Shown: piece by piece, positions 6,598 through 14,069 of the stretch | Numbering within the stretch: position 1 is the first letter of the stretch | Layout of the letters: the number at the start of each line of letters is the position of its first letter | DNA from: PSRI01 sp041484195 | GTDB taxonomy: Bacteria > Bacteroidota > Bacteroidia > Chitinophagales > Chitinophagaceae | Direction of reading: 5' to 3' | DNA: 20,298 bases | NCBI GenBank assembly: GCA_041484195.1 | Contig: JBGPHC010000050.1 | Coordinates: forward strand, 1 to 20,298 | The notes under the pieces: generated by a model | Seen by the model: the letters and a program-made list of their open reading frames with translations, nothing else | Told to the model about the DNA's origin: nothing | The model's database searches: none | Made by a program: the position numbers and the translations under genes

Positions 6598-7143
6598 ATG
6601 AAGAACAGCAAGCAAATGATTTCTGAAAGAACACTTGTGGAAAGCTGTATCAAAGGAAACAGAAAGATGCAGGAACAGCTCTACAGTATTTACAGGTCTA
6701 AAATGTTTTCAATATGTCTGCGGTATGCAACCAATATTACGGATGCCGAAGATATGCTGCAGGATGGTTTCATGAAGGCCTTCAGCGGACTCAGAAATTT
6801 TCGTTTCGAGGGTTCATTTGAAGGATGGCTGAGAAGGATCTTTGTCGCAAGTTCGGTGGAATTCATTCGCAAGACAAAAATACGCAGGCCCCTGCCCCTG
6901 CATGAAGTTCCTGACCATGACTATAGTATCAGCGGTTTGGAAAAACTCCAGGCTTCCGAAATAATCCAACTCATTCAATCGCTTCCCGACAAATACAGGA
7001 TTGTCTTCAACCTGTTTGAACTGGAAGGATATAGTCATAAGGAAATCAGCCATTTTCTTGAAATCCCTGAAGGCACCAGCAAATCTCAGTTGGCAAGGGC
7101 CAAAAGAAAATTGAGAGAAGCCCTTTCTCAAAACCTCAATTAG
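6598..7143 (+). CDS. ECF-type RNA polymerase sigma factor
   Basis: This 181-residue protein has the two-domain sigma-70 family ECF layout. Region 2 (about 24-92) includes DAEDMLQDGFMKAF (49-62) and FEGWLRRIFVASSVEFIRK (74-92). Region 4 (about 122-177) includes LPDKYRIVFNLFELEGYSHK (129-148), ISHFLEIPEGTSKSQLARAK (150-169) and KLREAL. It should redirect RNA polymerase to a specific promoter set. No anti-sigma factor or FecR-like gene follows, unlike many Bacteroidota ECF loci. The neighbours are two receiver-containing regulators instead, which raises the possibility of control through them. The gap to the upstream receiver gene is 67 bp with no terminator, so cotranscription is possible. Confidence 0.92.
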   Translation: MKNSKQMISERTLVESCIKGNRKMQEQLYSIYRSKMFSICLRYATNITDAEDMLQDGFMKAFSGLRNFRFEGSFEGWLRRIFVASSVEFIRKTKIRRPLPLHEVPDHDYSISGLEKLQASEIIQLIQSLPDKYRIVFNLFELEGYSHKEISHFLEIPEGTSKSQLARAKRKLREALSQNLN

Positions 7144-7319
7144 AAGAATTTCGGAGCTATACTTGATTCAATGCCGATACATCTTATCTGGAAAATCAAG
7201 TAATAAGTGGCATTTTATAAACCCTGCTCACTAAACCTAAAATTTTACCGTTATATACCAAAATAGGGACAAATTCCAAATTCTGGCATTCAGTCCTTAT
7301 TATAAATCCTGCTACCAAT

Positions 7320-8669
7320 ATGGAAGGTTATAACATTTTCATTGTGGAAGATGACCCGTGGTTTGGTGAAATCCTGGAATACCATCTCACGCTTAATCCC
7401 GACTACCAGGTGAGTCGCTTCGCCACAGCCAAGGATTGTCTTGCCAATCTCCACAAAGGGCCCAGCCTGGTTACCATCGACTATTCACTCCCCGACATGA
7501 ACGGAGTAGAATTATTTAAGAAAATCAAAGAATTTAACGACCAGATCCCGGTGATTGCCATCAGCGGGCAGGACGATGTGGGAACGGCTGTGGAATTATT
7601 TAAAATGGGTCTGCAGGATTATATCGTGAAGGATGAAAACAGTAAAGATCTATTGTGGAATGCCGTAGTAAAAGCAAGAGAAACTTTTCAATTAAAAAGT
7701 GAGATTGAACAATTGAAGCATGAGCTGGAGCAAAAATTTGATTTTGAAAAAAGCATAAAAGGGAATAGCCCCGCAATAAAAAAAATATTTGCCTTGATGG
7801 AAAAGGCGACTAAGACAAATATCAATGTATCCATAACCGGCGAAACCGGAACAGGTAAAGAAGTAGTTGCCAAGGCCATTCACTACCATTCAGAACGGAA
7901 GAAAAAATCTTTTGTGGCCGTCAACATGGCCGCTATTCCTTCAGAATTGCTGGAAAGCGAATTGTTTGGGCATGAAAAAGGCTCTTTCACCGGAGCCATA
8001 TCCCGCAAGATTGGAAAATTTGAAGAAGCCAATAAGGGAACCCTGTTTCTTGACGAAATAGCCGAATTAGATCTGAGCCTGCAGAGCAAATTATTAAGGG
8101 TGCTCCAGGAAAGAGAACTGACCAGGATTGGCGGAAATGAAAATGTGAAGCTGGACGTGCGGCTGATCGTTGCTTCTCATAAGAACCTCCTGGAAGAAGT
8201 GAAGAATGGAAAATTCAGAGAAGACCTCTACTACAGGATCATTGGACTGCCCATTGAGCTTCCTCCCTTGCGCGACAGGGACAATGATATCCTGTTGCTG
8301 GCAAAACATTTCGCCGAAGAATTCTGCAAAGAAAACAAAATCGCCCCTATCCAGATTTCTCCTGAAGCCAAAGACAAACTCGTTCACTATAAATACCCGG
8401 GTAACGTGAGGGAACTGAAATCAATATTGGACTTGGCAGTTGTGATGAGTGACGGAAAGGAAATCAGGGCTGATGACATTACTTACAACTCATCAAACGG
8501 TGAAACTTCTTTTATTCATGAGGAAATGAGCCTCAGGGATTACACCTGTAATATCATAAAGCACTATCTTAAGAAATATGATAATGATGTATTGCTGGTA
8601 GCAGATAAACTGGATATTGGTAAGTCAACAATCTACAAAATGATCCAGGCAAAGGAGATCCAATTATGA
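7320..8669 (+). CDS. Sigma-54-dependent NtrC-type response regulator (REC-AAA+-Fis HTH)
   Basis: The 449 residues show a receiver domain (1-120; Glu10-Asp11-Asp12, phosphoacceptor Asp54 in TIDYSLPD, Lys104), a coiled linker (120-142), an AAA+ domain (about 145-375) and a Fis-type helix-turn-helix (about 407-445). Walker A is GETGTGKE (174-181), Walker B LFLDEIAEL (242-250), the sigma-54 contact loop GSFTGA (221-226, a variant of GAFTGA), the putative arginine finger lies in FREDLYYR (299-306), and sensor II is NVREL (362-366). It binds upstream DNA and uses ATP hydrolysis to open sigma-54 promoters; rpoN lies about 2 kb away. No histidine kinase flanks it. I found no convincing -24/-12 site just upstream. 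Confidence 0.96.
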   Translation: MEGYNIFIVEDDPWFGEILEYHLTLNPDYQVSRFATAKDCLANLHKGPSLVTIDYSLPDMNGVELFKKIKEFNDQIPVIAISGQDDVGTAVELFKMGLQDYIVKDENSKDLLWNAVVKARETFQLKSEIEQLKHELEQKFDFEKSIKGNSPAIKKIFALMEKATKTNINVSITGETGTGKEVVAKAIHYHSERKKKSFVAVNMAAIPSELLESELFGHEKGSFTGAISRKIGKFEEANKGTLFLDEIAELDLSLQSKLLRVLQERELTRIGGNENVKLDVRLIVASHKNLLEEVKNGKFREDLYYRIIGLPIELPPLRDRDNDILLLAKHFAEEFCKENKIAPIQISPEAKDKLVHYKYPGNVRELKSILDLAVVMSDGKEIRADDITYNSSNGETSFIHEEMSLRDYTCNIIKHYLKKYDNDVLLVADKLDIGKSTIYKMIQAKEIQL

Positions 8670-8764
8670 ATGGATCTGAATACAAATTCAAATCAGGTAA
8701 TACAAAGATTCCCCTGGAAAATTAATTTCTGACCCGCCCGCCCGGCGAAAACGGGAGCCACAAT

Positions 8765-9532
8765 ATGAACAGCAATTTGCTTCGAAATATTTCAGTACTT
8801 CTGGTAGAGGATAATGAGATGAACAGGCTCGTGGCTTCCACCATCGTTCAAAATCATGGCGCAAGCGTAACAGAAGCGGAAAACGGAAAGGAGGCTTTGG
8901 AACTCTTGCAAACAGATACATTTCACCTGGTGATTATGGATATTCACATGCCGGTTATGAATGGCCTTGAAGCCAGTCGTTATATCAGGGAAAATATTTC
9001 CGCTTCCATACCCATAATTGCTTTGACCGCAAACTCGTTAAAAGGTGAGAATGATAATTGCATCGCCTCTGGTATGAATGATTACCTGACCAAGCCTTTC
9101 AAGGAGGAAGACCTCATTAAAAAAATTTCAGATTGTCTCAGGATAAATATGGATTCAGAAATGACGGCTGACGGAATGGACGGAAATGGTTTAAAACTAT
9201 ACGATCTATCCATGCTGCAAAGCATTGGCAAGGGCAATAGGGAATTCATCATCCGTATGCTCAACCTTTTTGTGGACCAGGTACCCGCTTCCATACATGA
9301 GATGAAGCAGGCATTCGAATCCCAAAATCTTTCTAAAATAAAATCAATCGCCCATCGCATAAAACCCAGCATAGACAATATGGGCATTGTTTCCCTGAAA
9401 GAAAAAATCAGGAATATTGAATCAATGGCTGACCAGGGCAAAGGAAATGAAGAATTGAAAGAACTGATCAATTTGCTGGACAAAACTATTTCAAATGTGA
9501 TCGCTCAATTGGTAGCCAATGAACTCTCCTGA
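8765..9532 (+). CDS. Receiver-HPt phosphorelay protein
   Basis: This 255-residue protein joins a receiver domain (about 9-125) to a C-terminal histidine phosphotransfer domain (about 150-250). In the receiver, VLLVEDNEMN (11-20) gives the acidic pocket, Asp59 in VIMDIHMPVMNG is the predicted phosphoacceptor and KPF (110-112) holds the conserved lysine and proline. In the HPt domain, IAHRIKPSIDNMG (195-207) carries the predicted phospho-histidine His197. This pairing is the usual C-terminal part of a hybrid sensor kinase, here encoded alone without sensor or kinase modules. It could link a hybrid kinase elsewhere to the regulators upstream. It follows the sigma-54 activator after a 95-bp gap holding a small GC-rich CCCG/CGGG hairpin. 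Confidence 0.93.
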   Translation: MNSNLLRNISVLLVEDNEMNRLVASTIVQNHGASVTEAENGKEALELLQTDTFHLVIMDIHMPVMNGLEASRYIRENISASIPIIALTANSLKGENDNCIASGMNDYLTKPFKEEDLIKKISDCLRINMDSEMTADGMDGNGLKLYDLSMLQSIGKGNREFIIRMLNLFVDQVPASIHEMKQAFESQNLSKIKSIAHRIKPSIDNMGIVSLKEKIRNIESMADQGKGNEELKELINLLDKTISNVIAQLVANELS

Positions 9533-9577
9533 AGCGGCACAATATCTCATCTATCGTTCAAAGAGAATATGTTAGAT

Positions 9578-10795
9578 CTACAATGCCACAGTCTGTTTCG
9601 ACAAAACTTTCCTGATGGCCGCTACCATCTTTTCAGCCTTCTCTTTAATCTGATCCTCCGTCCATGAAAGATTGATAGCCGTGGATATGCAACGGCTCAT
9701 TATGGCATCGCTGTCTGTAAATGAAGACTTCCCAAGTTTTGCTATTGCCTCAAGTTGGACAGGATTCAACGGGTATAAAGATCTTCCGAGTTTCAAATGA
9801 TCCCATTTACGTATATAGTGCCAGTTATTGTCGTACCAGTAAAAATTTCCAGCAAGGATGCCTTGTTCTTTCATTTCAGCCACGACGGCCCTCGTAATCT
9901 TTTCTGTTGGAAGAAACCATGTTAGGAAACTGCAACTGTCTCCTTCGGCGTCGTAAATATGACGGAAGCTTATTTTGGGGATCTCAGCCAAAAATTTCCT
10001 GAAATTGGCATGGTTGCGGCGTTGAATTGCCAGAAATGAGTCCAGGCGCCGGAACTGTGCAAGACCTACCGCGGCATGCAATTCCGATATCCTGAAATTA
10101 TATCCGAGGAAGGGATGAAGGTCCGCTCCCCTGTCAGATCCCTTATGATCATGGCCATGATCGCTGTATCCGTCACTATGAATATAAATATCATTTCGAT
10201 TGGTGACAATGGCTCCGCCTTCGGCACAGGTAACGGTCTTGACGAAGTCGAATGAAAAAGCTCCCGCATCCCCAATAGTGCCCAGGAATTTCCCTTTGTA
10301 AGTAGCGCCGATACTCTGACAGGCATCTTCCAACAACAGGAGTTGATGATCCCTGCATATTTTCTGCAAGGCGTCCAAGTCAGCCATCGCCCCGCACATA
10401 TGCACCGGCATCAAGGCCTTGGTCTTCGGACTGATAGCTTTGAGAACCGCTTCTGGCTTCAAGGTGAGCGATTCATCAATATCCACCAATACCGGAATGG
10501 CTCCGACACTGAGCACGGCTTCAAAACTCGCTACGAATGTAAAACTGGGCATGATCACTTCATCTCCCGAGCCAATTCCAAGTGCGGCCAGGGCCGTAGT
10601 CAGCGCAGCCGTTCCACTGGATACCAGTTGTGAATGCGCGACCCCAAACCTGGAACAAATGGCCTGCTCCAATTCTTTGGCTTTCCAAATCCCCTTCCGT
10701 GGACCATCAAACCCATATCGCATCAAAATTCCTGTTTCCAGCACGTCATTCAATTCTTTGCGTTCTGCTTCTCCAAATAATTCATAGCCTGGCAT
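9578..10795 (-). CDS. PLP-dependent DegT/DnrJ/EryC1/StrS-family aminotransferase, KdnA-like
   Basis: The 405-residue protein has the sugar-aminotransferase fold. Asp157 in LLEDACQ (154-160) should hold the PLP ring nitrogen, and Lys186 in SFDFVKTVTCAEGGA (181-195) is the predicted Schiff-base lysine. The opening MPGYELFG and the block SDHGHDHKGSDRGADLHP, followed by GYNFRISE and GLAQFRRLDS, resemble KdnA of Shewanella, which makes 8-amino-3,8-dideoxy-manno-octulosonate (Kdo8N) for lipopolysaccharide. That assignment is from remembered family features and is tentative. No KdnB-like dehydrogenase or LPS gene is adjacent. It ends 45 bp from the convergent receiver-HPt gene, with no hairpin seen between. 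A -7-like box lies about 72 bp upstream of the start. Confidence 0.85.
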   Translation of the reverse strand: MPGYELFGEAERKELNDVLETGILMRYGFDGPRKGIWKAKELEQAICSRFGVAHSQLVSSGTAALTTALAALGIGSGDEVIMPSFTFVASFEAVLSVGAIPVLVDIDESLTLKPEAVLKAISPKTKALMPVHMCGAMADLDALQKICRDHQLLLLEDACQSIGATYKGKFLGTIGDAGAFSFDFVKTVTCAEGGAIVTNRNDIYIHSDGYSDHGHDHKGSDRGADLHPFLGYNFRISELHAAVGLAQFRRLDSFLAIQRRNHANFRKFLAEIPKISFRHIYDAEGDSCSFLTWFLPTEKITRAVVAEMKEQGILAGNFYWYDNNWHYIRKWDHLKLGRSLYPLNPVQLEAIAKLGKSSFTDSDAIMSRCISTAINLSWTEDQIKEKAEKMVAAIRKVLSKQTVAL

Positions 10796-10866
10796 GGTAT
10801 AATAGATTATTTATAATATGGATTGGTAACTGTAGTGGACCGGATTCCACCACGGTCTGTCAATCG

Positions 10867-10874
10867 CAAAGGTA
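10867..10874 (-). promoter_or_regulatory. Candidate -7 box for the aminotransferase gene
   Basis: Read on the minus strand this is TACCTTTG, an exact match to TAnnTTTG and the same 8-mer as the box before the ABC-F gene. I could not find a -33 TTTG at the right distance, so the assignment is partial. It would give a leader of roughly 65 bases. Confidence 0.4.
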
Positions 10875-10928
10875 AAGAAAATCAATGCACCCTTTTTTCA
10901 TCCTGAATGTATTCAGTAATTTTAATGC

Positions 10929-11453
10929 ATGGGTAAAATTATCCTTCATATAGCCAGCAGTATTGATGGTATGATTGCAGATGAATGCGGCGGCGTGGAA
11001 TGGCTGGATGACTTTTTGAGGCCGCAAGAAGATTATGGTATGGGATCCTTCTTCAAGACAGTCGATTCATGCATCATGGGGTCAAAGACCTATGAACAAA
11101 CCCTTTCATTTAATTATTGGTACAAAGGAATGGCAGGCTATATTTTTACCAGCCGCCAACTCAGAAAGCTGGAAGGTGAGGATATCCATTTCAAAAACGG
11201 CGATCCCACACCGTTAGTGAATGAACTGAGACAGCATAAAAAAGACATTTGGCTCATTGGCGGCGCCTCGCTTGTGACTGAGTTCATCAACAAAGATCTC
11301 CTGGATGAAATGGTCATCACCATGGTTCCCAAAATTCTTGGTAAGGGGATTCCTCTTTTCCAGGGAATTCAAGACATTCAAAATCCTGAATTAATTGCTA
11401 CCAAGCCCTATCCGGATGGCGTGGTTCAATTGACCTACAGGCTGAACCAATGA
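10929..11453 (+). CDS. Dihydrofolate reductase-family / RibD C-terminal domain protein
   Basis: The 174 residues match the small bacterial 'dihydrofolate reductase family' proteins (RibD_C fold). The start KIILHIASSIDGMIA (3-17) holds the SxDG motif, CIMGSKTYE (48-56) is the nucleotide-site strand and helix, and DIWLIGGASLVTEFI (106-120) is the second NADPH-binding signature; VPKILGKGIPLF follows near the end. Such proteins are probably NADPH-dependent reductases, but most have no assigned substrate, and they are distinct from the essential FolA. It is divergent from the aminotransferase (133-bp spacer) and converges on the GHL10 gene, with the minus-strand terminator between them. Confidence 0.88.
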   Translation: MGKIILHIASSIDGMIADECGGVEWLDDFLRPQEDYGMGSFFKTVDSCIMGSKTYEQTLSFNYWYKGMAGYIFTSRQLRKLEGEDIHFKNGDPTPLVNELRQHKKDIWLIGGASLVTEFINKDLLDEMVITMVPKILGKGIPLFQGIQDIQNPELIATKPYPDGVVQLTYRLNQ

Positions 11454-11464
11454 TTGCTTTCTGA

Positions 11465-11487
11465 AAAAAATCAAGTTTTGAAACTTG
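11465..11487 (-). terminator. Rho-independent terminator of the AI-2E/DinB/MarR/GHL10 operon
   Basis: Bases 11472-11487 form a perfect inverted repeat, CAAGTTT and AAACTTG around TG; leaving a 4-base loop it gives a 6-bp stem. On the minus strand it is followed by ATTTTTTT. It starts 3 bases past the GHL10 stop codon. Confidence 0.75.
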
Positions 11488-11489
11488 GC

Positions 11490-13055
11490 CTACTGAAAGG
11501 CTTCCAGTACCCAGGGAGACTTCTCATCCTTACGGACTAAATGCAATAAATTTCCCAGATGACTTTCATTATTATTCCGGCTTACTGTCGTGAACCCTGC
11601 AAAGAGTTCCTTGCCCGGAAAATCTTTGATCCGGTTGATTAATTCTGTCAAGTCATATTTAGCAGAATCCATGGAAGGGATGATATCAACAGGTGGAATA
11701 TTATCCTTTTCCTTTTCAGATAAAGTAGGGGAAATATAAATGGCAAATCCCCTTATCCTTTCTCCTTTGACAGCACTGATGGTACACATCTTATTCAATG
11801 CGTTTGAGGAACTACCCTCATAATTTACTAATTGCACCAGGGGACAAGTCGGCTTAATGCTGTCGATCCATGGCATGGGAGGTATCAGTGCGGGATAACT
11901 GTAATAATTGTTTTTTAGGCTGTCTGACCAGCCATTGGGGTTAGACTCAAATGTTTTGCTGCTGAAATAGATTTCGCCATGGACAGTCGGAAGATTCCGG
12001 ATTGCCCGGATCTGCCTTGGAATTAAATTCCTGTCTCTCCAGGCCGCATTGCTGCCTGCTTTGAAAATGCCCAGGCCAATATAGCAATGCTTACCGTAAC
12101 TATGCTGACTCCACCAGTCCAGCAATATTTCAAAAGGCGCAGCCCTTTGTCCGAATTCCCAATACAATTGAGGCGCTACATAGTCAATCCATCCTAACTT
12201 CAACCACAGCATAATATCGGCATAGAGGTCATCATAATTCGTTTGCCCCGCACGGGTATCACTTCCCAAACTGTCATTTGCCTTATTGCGCCAAACCCCA
12301 AAGGGACTGATCCCGAATTGGCAATCAGGTTTTTCTTCTTTGATGACCCTGCTCAACATCAGAATTACGGAATCCACATTGCTCCTGCGCCAGTCATCTT
12401 TACTCATTCCGCTGCCATATTTCGAATAGGTGAGCTGGTCAGGAAATTCCCTGCCCTGTATCCTGTAGGGATAAAAATAATCGTCAAAATGGATGGCATC
12501 AATATCATATCGCTTCACAATATCACCGATTACTTTTACCACAAATTGTTGTGCCTCTTTATTACCCGGGTCGAAATATTTCTTGCCGCCATAATCAAGG
12601 AACCATTCCGGATGTATCCTGGTTATGTGAGAAGCCGCTATAGATGATTTCCCCAATTGAAATTCCGCACGATAAGGATTGCACCAGGCATGGAATTCCA
12701 TACCCCTCTTATGTGCTTCTTCAATCATGAATTGCAATGGATCGTAATAGGGAGATGGAGGTTGTCCCTGTTTTCCGGTAAGCCACTCACTCCAGGGTTC
12801 AAGGGAGGATGGATAAAGCGCGTCAGTAGCAGGGCGGATTTGGACGATGACCGCATTAATCCCATTCCGGCGGTGCATATCGAGTAGCCTGATGAATTCG
12901 GCCTTTTGGCTATCCGCCTCATAATTCCCTCTTGTAGGCCAGTCGATATTATCAACCGTTGCAACCCATACTCCCCGGAATTCATATTTCGGTTGGGCCG
13001 GACAGAAAGTATTGAATAAAATCAGAAGGGGAAATAGTAAGACACCAGGTTTCAT
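11490..13055 (-). CDS. Exported glycoside hydrolase-like protein (GHL10 / DUF187, 'family 10 glycosylhydrolase')
   Basis: From the ATG at 13055 the product is 521 residues with a signal peptide (KPGVLLFPLLILFNTFCPA, 2-20). An ATG 36 bases further upstream exists, but its extra residues spoil the signal. The GHL10 core runs from about 24 to 340: YEFRGVWVATVDNIDWP (24-40), NAVIVQIRPATDALY (67-81), EPWSEWLTGKQGQPP (86-100), EAHKRGMEFHAWCNPYRAEF (113-132) and AIHFDDYFYPYR (187-198). The last block holds the acidic residues usual at the end of a TIM-barrel strand. Some relatives act on glycan or peptidoglycan-derived sugars, but the substrate is unknown here. It is the last gene of a four-gene minus-strand unit; MarR ends 39 bp upstream. 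Confidence 0.9.
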   Translation of the reverse strand: MKPGVLLFPLLILFNTFCPAQPKYEFRGVWVATVDNIDWPTRGNYEADSQKAEFIRLLDMHRRNGINAVIVQIRPATDALYPSSLEPWSEWLTGKQGQPPSPYYDPLQFMIEEAHKRGMEFHAWCNPYRAEFQLGKSSIAASHITRIHPEWFLDYGGKKYFDPGNKEAQQFVVKVIGDIVKRYDIDAIHFDDYFYPYRIQGREFPDQLTYSKYGSGMSKDDWRRSNVDSVILMLSRVIKEEKPDCQFGISPFGVWRNKANDSLGSDTRAGQTNYDDLYADIMLWLKLGWIDYVAPQLYWEFGQRAAPFEILLDWWSQHSYGKHCYIGLGIFKAGSNAAWRDRNLIPRQIRAIRNLPTVHGEIYFSSKTFESNPNGWSDSLKNNYYSYPALIPPMPWIDSIKPTCPLVQLVNYEGSSSNALNKMCTISAVKGERIRGFAIYISPTLSEKEKDNIPPVDIIPSMDSAKYDLTELINRIKDFPGKELFAGFTTVSRNNNESHLGNLLHLVRKDEKSPWVLEAFQ

Positions 13056-13094
13056 GCATTGAAAATAGTGGTTCAAAATCTGAAGATACATACA

Positions 13095-13550
13095 TCAATA
13101 AGATTTCCTCATCTTATCGAGAAGTCTGTTCAGGGTTTTCAGATCGGCATCAGAAAGTTCTGCCATTACCGATTCCATTTCATTGCTTCTTTCGTCCAGC
13201 TTATCCAGCAGCTTCCTTCCCTTTTCGGTAATGGTCACGTCAACCATTCTCTTGTCGCTGGGGCATATTTTTTTAGATGCAAGCGCTTTCACAATCAGTC
13301 TGTCAACAATCCGGCTGGTATCACTCATTTTGTCAAGCATACGCTCCCGGATCTGCAATGTGGATAACGGTTTGGGATAGGCTCCGCGCAGGATGCGGAG
13401 AATATTGAATTGCTGTGGCGTGATATTTTCAGAATCGAGGAAACTCTTGGTGTGCTCCATGAGCCAATTATAGCTGTACACGAGATTGATAATGCTCTTT
13501 TGCCTTTCATTGCGGAATTTGTTTTGATTTATTTCGTGTTCCAGGCTCAT
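13095..13550 (-). CDS. MarR-family transcriptional regulator
   Basis: This 151-residue protein has the MarR winged-helix layout. Dimerisation helices lie at the N-terminus and after 115, the helix-turn-helix spans about 60-92 (LSTLQIRERMLDKMSDTSRI, then VDRLIVKAL), and the basic wing follows (SDKRMVDVTITEKGRKLL, 98-115). Members are dimeric repressors, often released by small aromatic or oxidative signals. It sits third in the AI-2E, DinB, MarR, GHL10 run, 39 bp from each neighbour, so it may regulate its own operon. I did not find a clear dyad at the presumed operon promoter (15092-15290). Confidence 0.92.
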   Translation of the reverse strand: MSLEHEINQNKFRNERQKSIINLVYSYNWLMEHTKSFLDSENITPQQFNILRILRGAYPKPLSTLQIRERMLDKMSDTSRIVDRLIVKALASKKICPSDKRMVDVTITEKGRKLLDKLDERSNEMESVMAELSDADLKTLNRLLDKMRKSY

Positions 13551-13589
13551 GTCTCAGAGTTTGTGTGCAAAAATAATACGAAATGAAAA

Positions 13590-14069
13590 TCATCCATCAG
13601 GTTGCGATTTCAACATTGCCGCAAGGCCGAAAATAGAATACAGGTGATGAGCCTCGTGCAATAGGAAGAATTCAGTCCATCCGGTCACATTCAGGCTGCC
13701 ATATTTGGGATGTATTCCTCTCCTGTTCAGTTGTCCGTCGCTGAGATCAAAGATGCGGTAAATAATGATATGCCGACTCTCAAAAAGATCTTTCAGGATT
13801 TCGGCCTGGCTCCAATTGAGACGGAGGATGAATACCGGGTCCTCTTCGGCGTTATAGCGCTCAAATTCGGGGTTCTTTCCCGAGATGATTTTCTCAATGC
13901 GATCCAGGAATATATGCTGGTAAGCCGACAAATGTACCAGGATTTCAAAAATGCTCCATTTACCCGGATTCGGGTGTTCCATCAATTGTGCATCGGTGAG
14001 GTCGTAGATCATCCATGATATGATTTCATGCTGATGCTGCAAACGAATCCTGGTGCTGTTGGGTATCAT
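13590..14069 (-). CDS. DinB-family protein
   Basis: This 159-residue protein fits the DinB/YfiT-like four-helix bundle. The first metal-site histidine is His46 in ILVHLSAYQH (43-52), and the C-terminal pair lies in LLHEAHHLYSIF (136-147; His138, His141 or His142). GKWSIFEILVHL (36-47) is the typical N-terminal signature. Family members are metal-binding; several are thiol-dependent transferases, and many are stress-associated without a defined reaction. Its ATG (14069-14067) overlaps the AI-2E stop TGA (14068-14066) as ATGA, indicating coupled translation. Confidence 0.87.
   Translation of the reverse strand: MIPNSTRIRLQHQHEIISWMIYDLTDAQLMEHPNPGKWSIFEILVHLSAYQHIFLDRIEKIISGKNPEFERYNAEEDPVFILRLNWSQAEILKDLFESRHIIIYRIFDLSDGQLNRRGIHPKYGSLNVTGWTEFFLLHEAHHLYSIFGLAAMLKSQPDG

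Noticed and set aside
7144..7319. Possible sigma-54 (-24/-12) promoter before the activator gene
   Set aside because: TGGCA-like words occur, but none has the GG-N10-GC spacing, so autoregulation by RpoN cannot be claimed.
13591..14069. 102-codon plus-strand frame (13710-14018) inside DinB
   Set aside because: It is antisense to DinB, whose histidine motifs and coupled start are clear.
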